Shown: one piece after another, positions 43,032-51,835 of the stretch
Position numbering within the stretch: the first letter of the stretch is position 1
Layout of the letters: each line of letters opens with the position of its first letter
NCBI RefSeq assembly: GCF_025989125.1
Contig: NZ_JAPDNR010000001.1
Location: forward strand, 3,268,301 to 3,332,300
Direction: 5' to 3'
From: Chitinophaga nivalis
Lineage (GTDB): Bacteria > Bacteroidota > Bacteroidia > Chitinophagales > Chitinophagaceae
Length of the DNA: 64,000 nucleotides
Program-made: the position numbers and the translations under genes
Notes under the pieces: model-generated
What the model was told of the DNA's origin: nothing
Databases searched by the model: none
What the model saw: the letters and a program-made list of their open reading frames with translations, nothing else

Positions 43032-44510
43032 ATGCGTAACAACCTTTTTCTAAAGTTGCTGATTGTCGTTGTTTTTCTTATTGGTGCCTGTAAAAAAGAC
43101 TCGTATGAGGCGCCCGCTATTTCCGGTATGACAGGAGATACGATTGTATTAAACATTGGCGAGAAAACGATTCTGGCGCCCAATATTACCAGTGTTGGCG
43201 ATAACAGTTATACCTGGATGGTGAATGGCAAGGAAGTATCCTCCGGTCAGGTCAATTATACTTTTGTAGCTGCGGAACCGGGTAATTTCGAAGTCACCTT
43301 TAAGGTGAATGGTAAAGGCGGCACGAATGCACAATCTTTCAAAATATATGTGGAGAAGCCGATTGCCATCACTATAGATGAGTTACCTGTTGTAACCATG
43401 TGTGATGTTATTGAGATCACCCCTTCAGTTACAGGTCCCGACCGCACAGACTATGAGTATGAGTGGGCTGTTGGTGATTCTGTAATCAGTAAAAAACGTA
43501 ACCTGAGTTTTATATCACCGGAAGCGGGAACATATGCACTTACCCTGCGTGCTACCGCCGGTAAACAGACGGCCACCTCTACCCGCAACATCACTGTGAA
43601 GGCGGCGCAATACGTGAGAAATGCCTTTACGGTACTGGAATATGCACCTGCACCTGCCAAAGGGCACAACTGGTCTATTATAGGCAGTGCAGAATTCTGG
43701 AAGTATGGCGCTGAGTTTCCGCTGACTTATACTGACTTTTTAGCCAAAGCAACTGCCATCAGAAAAGAAAATGCGAACGAAGCGCTGGTCTTAGGTTCCT
43801 GGGGCGGATCTGCCACCTTCCAATTTGATCATACTGTGGCCAACGTACCCGGCAAGACTGATCTGGAGGTGACAGCTACCTATTCCAAACTGGATCTGCC
43901 GGCGGTATACGTAGCGTATGATCGTAACAAAAATGGTAAGCCGGATGCAGATGAGTGGTATGAAATCAAAAACGATGATTATGGTGTAGAAGATATGCCG
44001 GAGTATGAAATCACTTTTACCTATAAGAAAACAGATACCGACAACAGACGGATCTATAGCTACTTTGATTGGAAAGATAATCAGAACAAATCTGCCGGAG
44101 GAGAAGTGGTGCATACCAAAACCTTTAGCAGCTCGATGACTACAGATGGCACTTTCTCCACGAAAGGTTTCTTCCCGGGTTACAACATGATTGATATCGG
44201 CGAAAAAAAGGTGGCATTAATGGACGGATGGAAAAGTTCATTCTCCCGTAAGGGAAAACGTATTACCAGAAACCTCACTGGTGCTGCACCCTTTGCACAG
44301 CCACTGAATATTGATATTGATATGGCCGTAAATAGTAAAGGTGAGCGGGTACAATTACCTGGGATCAATTTCGTGAAAGTGCAGAAGGTCGTTTACCCGA
44401 TGCAACAGGACGGCACGAATGCAGAAGGAGGGCCAATAGACTTCAATATGGACGAGGGACGGATGTTACATGTAGCAGCCATATTGGACAAACACCTGAA
44501 AAACAAATAA
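43032..44510 (+). CDS. Surface lipoprotein with Ig/PKD-like domains and an EF-hand-like loop (paralogue 1)
   Basis: A 492-residue lipoprotein (lipobox LIGAC, then KKDSYEAP). Two Ig/PKD-like domains occupy roughly residues 30-190 (ITSVGDNSYTWMVNGKEVSSG; DYEYEWAVGDSVISK). The C-terminal 290 residues form a domain with GSWGGSATFQFDHTVANVPG, an EF-hand-like calcium loop DRNKNGKPDADE before WYEI, and the end motif NSKGERVQLPGINFVKV. A paralogue follows at 45562. Such proteins occur in Bacteroidota B12 loci; the exact role is unknown. Confidence 0.8.
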   Translation: MRNNLFLKLLIVVVFLIGACKKDSYEAPAISGMTGDTIVLNIGEKTILAPNITSVGDNSYTWMVNGKEVSSGQVNYTFVAAEPGNFEVTFKVNGKGGTNAQSFKIYVEKPIAITIDELPVVTMCDVIEITPSVTGPDRTDYEYEWAVGDSVISKKRNLSFISPEAGTYALTLRATAGKQTATSTRNITVKAAQYVRNAFTVLEYAPAPAKGHNWSIIGSAEFWKYGAEFPLTYTDFLAKATAIRKENANEALVLGSWGGSATFQFDHTVANVPGKTDLEVTATYSKLDLPAVYVAYDRNKNGKPDADEWYEIKNDDYGVEDMPEYEITFTYKKTDTDNRRIYSYFDWKDNQNKSAGGEVVHTKTFSSSMTTDGTFSTKGFFPGYNMIDIGEKKVALMDGWKSSFSRKGKRITRNLTGAAPFAQPLNIDIDMAVNSKGERVQLPGINFVKVQKVVYPMQQDGTNAEGGPIDFNMDEGRMLHVAAILDKHLKNK

Positions 44511-44556
44511 GAAAGCCGGGCAACCCGATTTAATATCTAACCAAAAATTACGACTT

Positions 44557-45486
44557 ATGAAAAAATCCCTTTATGGTAAATCCCTGATAGCGGCAGTCCT
44601 TTGTTTTGTGGCAGCTTCCTGTTCCAAACAAAATGATTTGGTACCAGCAACTGCTTCTTCAGAAGCCACCGTGAAAGCCGGGCAAAAATCCTTATTGACT
44701 ACTACCCACACCATCACTTTTGAAGGTATTGGGCGCAGCTATATGGCTGATACTACTTCCTATGGAGATAACGCTTACTCTACCTGGGGCGGTACGCAGA
44801 TTGCACCGTATGTGCACACTCCCAGCAAATTAAGATTTGCGGTGAAAGGTGCCGGCGGCGCTACCAAAGTTGATTATTGGAATGGTGGATTTGTTGTTTC
44901 TGACTGGAACTACAAGGCAAACACGCCTGGAAAAACAGGTGATTGGTGGTACTCTTACCTCAATCAGTGCAGCGTTTATTCCGGTACCAGCGGCGCGAAA
45001 AACGGTGGCTACGGTGGTAGCAACAACTTTGCTGTTTTATTTGGTTATGTAGATTCCTACAACTCCAGTTACACAACACGTCCTGTTATGAATTTTACCA
45101 GCGGTAGCGGTGTGGTAGATGGCATGTATGTATGTCTTTCTTCCTACACCTATGGCGTAATTCAGAACGGTAATACATTTGGCTCTACCGGTGTGGCAAC
45201 CCCACTCAAAGATATCGCTGGCGGAAAAGGATACTTCAAATTACTGGCATATGGCTATAATGGTAACACGCCTACTAATGGTGGTAACCCCGTTGAAATT
45301 GACCTGGCAAGGTATAATAATCACACAGCTGTTGCAGGACCTTTGACTACCTGGACTTATTTCGACCTGTCAGATTTAGGTACGGTTACACGTGTGGAGT
45401 TTAATTTCGAAGGCAACGATTCCGGCGCCTATGGATTAAACACACCTGCTTATGTGTGCATAGACAATGTTAAAGTGACTTTATAA
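44557..45486 (+). CDS. DUF4465 surface lipoprotein, BtuH-like
   Basis: A 309-residue lipoprotein with lipobox FVAASC, then SKQND. After a linker comes a beta-sandwich of the DUF4465 type: HTITFEGIG, the Tyr/Trp-rich YWNGGFVVSDWN and GSNNFAVLFGY segments, and the end FEGNDSGAYGLNTPAYVCID. DUF4465 proteins sit in Bacteroidota B12 loci and, to my knowledge, include the cobalamin-binding BtuH. I infer it as a second surface B12 binder. Confidence 0.8.
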   Translation: MKKSLYGKSLIAAVLCFVAASCSKQNDLVPATASSEATVKAGQKSLLTTTHTITFEGIGRSYMADTTSYGDNAYSTWGGTQIAPYVHTPSKLRFAVKGAGGATKVDYWNGGFVVSDWNYKANTPGKTGDWWYSYLNQCSVYSGTSGAKNGGYGGSNNFAVLFGYVDSYNSSYTTRPVMNFTSGSGVVDGMYVCLSSYTYGVIQNGNTFGSTGVATPLKDIAGGKGYFKLLAYGYNGNTPTNGGNPVEIDLARYNNHTAVAGPLTTWTYFDLSDLGTVTRVEFNFEGNDSGAYGLNTPAYVCIDNVKVTL

Positions 45487-45561
45487 TAGGGTGAATATAG
45501 TGCCCGGCTTTCCTATAATACTGCCATCAATTAATGATAGCATAAAAATTAATTTATCAAA

Positions 45562-47082
45562 ATGAATACTCGGTTTAAATTTCTCATTTATCTGGCCTGC
45601 GCTTTAGTTTTAATCAGCAGCTGTAAAAAAGAAGATGCAGAACGCCCGGAACCTGCACCTGCTATTGCCGGGCTTGAATCGGAATATTATGTTGTGATAA
45701 AGACATCCTTGTTGTTGAAGCCTACGATCGAAAACAGGGTAGACTCCATCGTCTGGATGTTGAACGGGCAACGGGCAGCCAATGCCCTGCAATACAATTT
45801 TCAGGCGCCTGCCGATCCCGGTACCTATAACCTGATCATCATGGCCTACAATAAAGGAAACATTGCCCAGAAAGTTATAAAAATTACCACGGGCCGGTAT
45901 TTAAACTGGCAAACAACCACCAATAAGATTTTAACACTGGAGGCGTCGCAGAAATTTACGAACAGGAATGATGTGAAATGGGAGGTGCTGTCGGCGTCTT
46001 CTGAATTATACAGATTATCCGTTAGCAATGCCGCTACCGCGTTGTTTACTGCGGTGAACAAGGGTACTTACCACCTAAAGGTTTCCGCCGGTGATTTGGT
46101 AGATACCCTGCTGATAACAGTGCGGCAACCTGATCGGGCGCCATCACCTTATATCGCAAAGGTATTTGATTACCTGCCTGCTCCCGGTCAGTTTGTGAAT
46201 GAACTGCCTCAGTATGTGGAAGGAGATACTTATGAAACAATGGTGGCCAAAGCGGGCAAAGACCTGATAGGGGCAGATGCGAATACCATTACATTAGGAG
46301 GCTGGGGTGGTTATGTAGTAATGGGATTTGACCATACTATCGTGAATGTATCCGGCCGGCGTGATTTCAGAATCCACGGCAATGCATTTGGCGCCAATGC
46401 CAATCCACGGCCGAATGCTCCCTTTGGAGGCAGTTGCGAGCCCGGCATTATAATGGTCGCATATGATAAAAATAAGAACGGTAAACCAGATGAAGACGAG
46501 TGGTATGAAATAAAAGGCAGCGGTAATTTCACTGCTGAAAATGAACCCTGGTACAGCGCCGCTGTGCAGCGTAAAAATGATACGCGTACCATACGTAATT
46601 ATGAAATGAGTTATCATCGTCCGAAAACGGAAGCAGCCAGTGCACCGGCAGGCCACATCGGTATCAGCGATTATATTCTTTGGACAGATAATCAGGGCGG
46701 GCAAGGTTACAAAATAAAAAATACCTATCACTCACAGAGTTATTATCCGGCATGGATGAAAGACAATAAGCTCACCTACAAAGGTATCCGGCTGGCAAGC
46801 AATGGTATAGAAGAAAGTGGTCAGGGTAGTTATTTTGTCCTGTATGCATTCCGGTATGGTTATGTAGATAATTATCCTAATGCGCATGATAATTCCGGTA
46901 TTGATATCGACTGGGCCATTGACAAAAATGGTAATAAAGTAAATCTGCCGGGAATCGACTTCATAAAAGTATACAATGGCATAGATCAGGAAAACGGCTG
47001 GCTGGGAGAAGCATCTACCGAAGTTAGCCGCGGCGAAGACCTGCACCTGTTAGGTACCAACATCGCCACCATCAATCAATAG
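45562..47082 (+). CDS. Surface lipoprotein with Ig/PKD-like domains and an EF-hand-like loop (paralogue 2)
   Basis: A 506-residue lipoprotein (lipobox LISSC, then KKEDAERPEP). The N-terminal half has Ig/PKD-like strands (SIVWMLNGQRAANALQYNF). The C-terminal domain parallels the protein at 43032: GGWGGYVVMGFDHTIVNVSG, the EF-hand-like loop DKNKNGKPDEDE before WYEI, ILWTDNQGGQG and NKNGNKVNLPGIDFIKV-like ending. It has longer loops than its paralogue. It lies within the cobalamin locus; ligand and partner are unknown. Confidence 0.8.
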   Translation: MNTRFKFLIYLACALVLISSCKKEDAERPEPAPAIAGLESEYYVVIKTSLLLKPTIENRVDSIVWMLNGQRAANALQYNFQAPADPGTYNLIIMAYNKGNIAQKVIKITTGRYLNWQTTTNKILTLEASQKFTNRNDVKWEVLSASSELYRLSVSNAATALFTAVNKGTYHLKVSAGDLVDTLLITVRQPDRAPSPYIAKVFDYLPAPGQFVNELPQYVEGDTYETMVAKAGKDLIGADANTITLGGWGGYVVMGFDHTIVNVSGRRDFRIHGNAFGANANPRPNAPFGGSCEPGIIMVAYDKNKNGKPDEDEWYEIKGSGNFTAENEPWYSAAVQRKNDTRTIRNYEMSYHRPKTEAASAPAGHIGISDYILWTDNQGGQGYKIKNTYHSQSYYPAWMKDNKLTYKGIRLASNGIEESGQGSYFVLYAFRYGYVDNYPNAHDNSGIDIDWAIDKNGNKVNLPGIDFIKVYNGIDQENGWLGEASTEVSRGEDLHLLGTNIATINQ

Positions 47083-47229
47083 TAAAGAAGAAGTGACATA
47101 TGGGGATTGTCCAATCTCCTTAAAACTCTTCTGTATGGCTGTATGAATGATATAAATGAGATAATGGAGCCTGCTCCTTTTGAAATAGTAAAATACAGAT
47201 AAGAGAACATCAATTAGTAGTCAAGCATT

Positions 47230-48585
47230 ATGAAAAAAAGCGTTTTAGCATTGGGGGCGTTGATCGCCGTTGTAACAGTTTCCTGTTCCAAAAAAGATAA
47301 CACGGAGCTACTGCCTGTTGAAGTACCTGCCGTAGCTATTGTAAATGTATTGTCGCAGAATACGGTAGCACAGGAAGATACCTTGATTTTTAAAGTGAAG
47401 GCCGTACAAGGCAGTACTTTTGCGTGGTCTGTAGATGGGAAGGATGCTGGAGTACAGGATACCATCTTTAAATTTGTATCCGATGATTTAGGGGAGCATA
47501 CGGTAAAGGTAATCGCCTCCGGAAAGGATAAACAAGTATCTGCTCAGACAAGTATCGCGGTACATGGCAAATACAAATACGGTACGTTTGTGTTGAATGA
47601 AGGCAACATGACAACGGAGAACGGGACACTGACCTTTATCAGCGCTGGTGGCGTGGTGACCGATAGCGCCTACTTTAAAGCGAATGGTACACAGCTGGGC
47701 AACGTCGCACAGGATTTATATATCCACCGTAACAAGCTTTACATCATTTCTCAAAATGGTAAAAAGAATGCCGTGGGCAATACGTTTGATAATGATGGTA
47801 TGCTGATCGTCGCCAATGCAGAAACACTTAAAAAAGAAGCTGCCTACAATGATGAGCTGGCGACCCTTAGCTGGCCCAGTCATGTGGCGGTACTCAATGA
47901 AGAAAACATCATCATCCGCGATAACAATGGTTTATACCGATTCAATCCGCTTACCAGAGCGCTGACCTTTATTAAAGGATCCCGGTCTGCTGCCAAGCTG
48001 ACGTTGGCTGTTTCAAATAATAAGTTATTTGCGGCGGCTGGTTCAAAAGTATATGTCGTGGAGGCGGATAAAGACACCCTGACGTATGCTTTGGATATGA
48101 AAGCATCGGTAAGTGGTGTCCTCAAAGCTAATGATGGCAATATCTGGGTATCTACTACCGGTGCGCCTGCTAAAATTTCCAAGATCAATTTCAGGGATTA
48201 TTCTTTAATAAAGGCCAACGAAATCACCGCTGGTAGTGTAAGCGCTGGTTTTGGTGCTACGCCTGGCATTACGGCAAAAGGAGATACCCTTTATTTTAGC
48301 GGTGCAGGCACTAAAATATACCGTCATATTTTCAGCCTGGGATCAACGGAGTTTATGGTGGATGCAAAAACCAAAGTGGAAAATGCCAATATTGTATATA
48401 ACAATATAGCTGTGCACCCACTTACCGGTGAAGTTTACCTGAACACCATTAAAGGTTATGGCTGGAATTATCTGGTGAATAATATCAGTGCCTTTAACTT
48501 TAACGAAGGGGTTAAGGTAAGCGCTAACTATAAAAACTATACTAATTTCCCTGCAGGTATTTTCTTTACCTACTCTTTTAATTAA
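47230..48585 (+). CDS. DUF5074 lipoprotein with an added N-terminal Ig-like domain (second BtuG-like)
   Basis: A 451-residue lipoprotein (lipobox VTVSC, then SKKDN). Residues about 30-105 form an Ig/PKD-like domain (TFAWSVDGKDAG, HTVKVIASG). The propeller follows from GTFVLNEGNMTTENGTLTFIS, the same opening as the BtuG-like protein at 41853. It is the last gene of the cobalamin locus; a terminator follows 22 bases on. It may bind B12 or extend the surface complex. Confidence 0.82.
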   Translation: MKKSVLALGALIAVVTVSCSKKDNTELLPVEVPAVAIVNVLSQNTVAQEDTLIFKVKAVQGSTFAWSVDGKDAGVQDTIFKFVSDDLGEHTVKVIASGKDKQVSAQTSIAVHGKYKYGTFVLNEGNMTTENGTLTFISAGGVVTDSAYFKANGTQLGNVAQDLYIHRNKLYIISQNGKKNAVGNTFDNDGMLIVANAETLKKEAAYNDELATLSWPSHVAVLNEENIIIRDNNGLYRFNPLTRALTFIKGSRSAAKLTLAVSNNKLFAAAGSKVYVVEADKDTLTYALDMKASVSGVLKANDGNIWVSTTGAPAKISKINFRDYSLIKANEITAGSVSAGFGATPGITAKGDTLYFSGAGTKIYRHIFSLGSTEFMVDAKTKVENANIVYNNIAVHPLTGEVYLNTIKGYGWNYLVNNISAFNFNEGVKVSANYKNYTNFPAGIFFTYSFN

Positions 48586-48606
48586 TAGAATCAGTGATTA
48601 ATACAG

Positions 48607-48639
48607 AAGGTTGCCTTAGCATTAAGGCAACCTTTTTTT
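48607..48639 (+). terminator. Terminator of the cobalamin locus
   Basis: AAGGTTGCCTTA and TTAAGGCAACCTT pair perfectly around a short loop, followed by seven T. It ends the run from the riboswitch. Confidence 0.92.
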
Positions 48640-48813
48640 GTTGATGACAGATTGAATCCGGTTATGAATAAAGCGGACATCGGTTTTCCGTTCCCGCTCT
48701 TCATGGTTGTATCTACCCGAAAACAGGTAGGTTTATCCCCCCTGATCCGGCGTGTACGGATTCTGTTGAATTACCTATTTTTGTATTGTTAGTTAAACAA
48801 CCATAATAACACT

Positions 48814-50118
48814 ATGCTGTCTCAATTTCGTAGATTAATCTTACTCTCTTTTGCTTCACTTTCTCTGACTGCTATGGGTGGCAAGGCCCGGGCGCAGGAA
48901 AAATTCGATAGCAAATTACTGAAGAGCGGTAAATATACCCTCGCCTGTTACGTAGTAAATAATGGCGACGAATCGGCCATCGGCACCTTTACTATCGGTA
49001 TCAATACTGCCAACGATAAACTGGCCTTAACCACTATCACAGCGCTTACCGGCATGGAAGCATGGATGGATACTTCCATCTCTAATCTGAACAACTTCAA
49101 ACCCGTTTACCGTGCCTCCCACAGCAGCCTGAAAGATATGGTGCTGCACTTTGGAGACCACGTTACCGGTTATCACGTAGATAAGAAAACGGGTAAGAAA
49201 ACCCAGATCAAGGAAGCGGGCAACCAGTATTTCCTGGATAGTTATACCTATCCGTTTCTGCTGTCGCTGCTGCCGCTGACTTCCGGCTACAACACTGATT
49301 TACCCGTGTATGAATACAAGCCGGAGAATAAGACCAACCTGAAAAAGGCGATCGTAGAAGAAGTGAAGAACAACACCTGGGTGAGTAAATACACCGGAAA
49401 GCATGATGTGTGGGAAGTGACCGTAGTAGAACCTTCCACGGAAGAAAGGTCTGTTTCCTACATCGATAAGAAAACCCGCCGGCTCTGGCAGGTAGATATG
49501 TGGAGCAATGGACAGCAGATCCGGATGGTAGATACAGAAACAGATTTCAACTCTATTAAGGCGCCTTTCGATAAAGAAGCAACGATGAAAATGGTGAAAG
49601 GTGGTAATGCCATTATCTCCGGTCAGGTGTTTGCCCGCGATTTCACTGATAACGGTACTATCTGGGCCAAAATGCAGGTAGTGAACCTGCAGGCTAAGCA
49701 GGTGGCGCCCCGTGGCACCCAGGTAATCCTTATTCCTTACAACGATTATTTCAAAGAATGGATCAAGGTAAATGAAGCGCAACGAAAAAAAGGAAGAGAA
49801 GGTATTGCCTTATCAGATGATGCTGCCCAGTGTATCAAAACTACACGGGTATACGATGAGCAGGGACATTTCGAATTTGTGAACCTGATGCCTGGTGATT
49901 ACCTCTTGTATACGGAGTTCGGATACGACCATTCCTACAGTCAGGCAGAAGTGGTAGGTTATACCGACCACTATATTAACGGAATGTTCCAGGGTACTTC
50001 TACGAACACGGTTAACCGGAACTACAGTACCGGCGCGGGCGCCGTGGTGAAAAAGGTGGTAACGGTGAATAAAGCCGGTGAAAAAGTGGAGGTGAAGCTC
50101 AAGAAAACTCATGCCTGA
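48814..50118 (+). CDS. Secreted DUF3108-like protein with a carboxypeptidase-regulatory-like C-terminus
   Basis: A 434-residue exported protein. A signal peptide ends near GKARAQ. The first 240 residues resemble DUF3108-type lipocalin-like barrels (SKLLKSGKYTLACYVV, SYIDKKTRRLWQVDMW). The C-terminal third begins GGNAIISGQVFARDF and has QGHFEFVNLMPGDYLLYTEFG, a carboxypeptidase-regulatory (CarboxypepD_reg-like) fold seen in surface proteins. Function unknown. It lies between the cobalamin locus terminator and another terminator. Confidence 0.72.
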   Translation: MLSQFRRLILLSFASLSLTAMGGKARAQEKFDSKLLKSGKYTLACYVVNNGDESAIGTFTIGINTANDKLALTTITALTGMEAWMDTSISNLNNFKPVYRASHSSLKDMVLHFGDHVTGYHVDKKTGKKTQIKEAGNQYFLDSYTYPFLLSLLPLTSGYNTDLPVYEYKPENKTNLKKAIVEEVKNNTWVSKYTGKHDVWEVTVVEPSTEERSVSYIDKKTRRLWQVDMWSNGQQIRMVDTETDFNSIKAPFDKEATMKMVKGGNAIISGQVFARDFTDNGTIWAKMQVVNLQAKQVAPRGTQVILIPYNDYFKEWIKVNEAQRKKGREGIALSDDAAQCIKTTRVYDEQGHFEFVNLMPGDYLLYTEFGYDHSYSQAEVVGYTDHYINGMFQGTSTNTVNRNYSTGAGAVVKKVVTVNKAGEKVEVKLKKTHA

Positions 50119-50130
50119 GTATACGTCATT

Positions 50131-50170
50131 AAAAAGGGGTCGCATACATACATGTATGCGACCCCTTTTT
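50131..50170. terminator. Bidirectional terminator
   Basis: AAAAAGGGGTCGCATACAT and ATGTATGCGACCCCTTTTT are exact complements around an AC loop. It separates the convergent gene at 48814 and the lipoprotein gene ending at 50208. Confidence 0.93.
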
Positions 50171-50207
50171 AATTGGTTCATTCACCGGGATAACCAGCCA
50201 TATATAC

Positions 50208-50999
50208 TTACCAGGGTCTGTCCGGATGGAAAAATAAGCTGGATTTTTCTAACTGAGACCTACCGGGCACAATAAAATACGCTTGTACGATACCTTTCTC
50301 GCCTCCGATGGGCAAGGCCATCCCAAAAGCAGAAAGTTTGCTCATACTTTCACTGTCCTGAAATGCCCATTGATCAATCGTACCTGCTTTCGTAAAGCAA
50401 ATGTAGCTGCTACTCAGCATATTTTTGCTGTTGAAATCTGCGGATGGAATATAGTCTGTATAAAACCAGGTATTAGCTTTTACATTTTTAGCCAGGTTTT
50501 GTCTGAATTCCTGTCCGGTATTATTATCGATTCTGTAGAGGAAAACATCGAAAGGTGTTTCGTTGGTGGCATCATAGATGTAAAAAACCAGTTTGTTGGT
50601 AGCGGCATCCGCTGCCGGCACTTTTATCTCCAGTTCTTTCCCATCTAAATAAATAAAATTATAAAAAGCCTTTGTTCCACTGGCCGGAAGCGGTTTATTA
50701 AAGAGCTCTTTTTGCGTAACAGGATCTGTAATGGTGACTGAACCTGGATTTTGTCCTGAATAATAAGTATATACTGTATTAAAAGGAGATACGGCCGCCG
50801 GGGGAATCGTTGATTTTTCCCGGGATGAACTTTTTCCGTACCGGGTAGTATCTATGGCTACCTCCAGCTCGTTGGTGCTGCCGTTGTATCCGTTGATTAC
50901 GATATGAATTGATTTTTCTACACGGAGGTCATCCTTGTTGCAGCCGGCAATGAGCAGGGCAATGATGGCAGGGATGATTAAATATATTGCTAATTTCAT
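50208..50999 (-). CDS. Lipoprotein of unknown function (paralogue A)
   Basis: A 263-residue lipoprotein with lipobox LIAGC, then NKDDL. The mature N-terminus VINGYNGSTNELEVAID parallels VKGYNASDEPLEVKLD in the next gene, and both are 263 residues, so they are paralogues. The rest is mostly beta-strands (VFYIYDATNETPFDVFLYRID). It is the last gene of the minus-strand sigma/FecR/receptor cassette, so a surface or periplasmic partner of that receptor is likely. No known family was recognised. Confidence 0.72.
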   Translation of the reverse strand: MKLAIYLIIPAIIALLIAGCNKDDLRVEKSIHIVINGYNGSTNELEVAIDTTRYGKSSSREKSTIPPAAVSPFNTVYTYYSGQNPGSVTITDPVTQKELFNKPLPASGTKAFYNFIYLDGKELEIKVPAADAATNKLVFYIYDATNETPFDVFLYRIDNNTGQEFRQNLAKNVKANTWFYTDYIPSADFNSKNMLSSSYICFTKAGTIDQWAFQDSESMSKLSAFGMALPIGGEKGIVQAYFIVPGRSQLEKSSLFFHPDRPW

Positions 51000-51016
51000 G
51001 AGTTGTTTTTTATTGA

Positions 51017-51808
51017 TTATTGCTCCAGTATTTTGGTAAAGGTGATATTAGGATCTGATTCGTCTTCACTGAAGATATATATAGCAGAAGAAGCGACTGA
51101 TGCCACCGGTGTAGGGGCAGTAGAAGCAGTTGGATGCCAGTTATATCCAGCGGCGGCTGTATAGAATTCATTCGTGCCAGCTTTGTAAATATAGGCCCTG
51201 AACAATACGGCAGTATTTTGTCCATTATATTTTTGCCCGGAAGTCGAGAAGGTTGGGATGGTTACTGGTGTACTGAATTCATAGGGTTTTACATTTTTAA
51301 TTCTGACGATTTCTTCAAATACTTTTGGTGTGAAATAATACTTTATTAGTACAATGTCCACGGGATCGGCATAGTTAGTTAACGTAGGCATGAAAAAATA
51401 ACTGATGGTTAATTTTTTATCCTGTATTGGCTGTTTTTCAGGTATGTCGATTACTTTACCTTTTGTATAAAGAAAGTTGAGTCTGATGGCGCCGGCTTTC
51501 CTTTGTATATCTCTTTCCAATACTACTTTACCTGAGTTTTGTTCCTTTATCATCAGCTTCATCTGCGCTTGATTTTCCCGGAAGGTATAGGCATTTAATT
51601 GGTCCATGATGCTATTGGAAGCAAAGGGATATTTGAATGAACAGGTATCCAGTTTTACTTCCAGCGGTTCATCACTGGCATTATATCCTTTCACGGAAAC
51701 AGGAATAATATCTTCCTTGGAGAAAAAGTTATCCTGACCTTTGTTGCAGGCTGCTATTGTAAGCAGCAGGGCGCCTGTTAATAGGAGGTAGAAATTATTG
51801 CGTTTCAT
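51017..51808 (-). CDS. Lipoprotein of unknown function (paralogue B)
   Basis: A 263-residue lipoprotein with lipobox LTIAAC, then NKGQDNFF. It shares the N-terminal GYN..DEPLEV pattern and length with the gene 17 bases downstream. Beta-rich, without a SusD-like helical fold. It follows the TonB receptor by 27 bases on the same strand, which is where SusD-type partners sit in other receptor operons; this pair may take that place with a different fold. Confidence 0.72.
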   Translation of the reverse strand: MKRNNFYLLLTGALLLTIAACNKGQDNFFSKEDIIPVSVKGYNASDEPLEVKLDTCSFKYPFASNSIMDQLNAYTFRENQAQMKLMIKEQNSGKVVLERDIQRKAGAIRLNFLYTKGKVIDIPEKQPIQDKKLTISYFFMPTLTNYADPVDIVLIKYYFTPKVFEEIVRIKNVKPYEFSTPVTIPTFSTSGQKYNGQNTAVLFRAYIYKAGTNEFYTAAAGYNWHPTASTAPTPVASVASSAIYIFSEDESDPNITFTKILEQ

Positions 51809-51835
51809 TTTAGTTTTTTTGATGATCAGGTAAAT

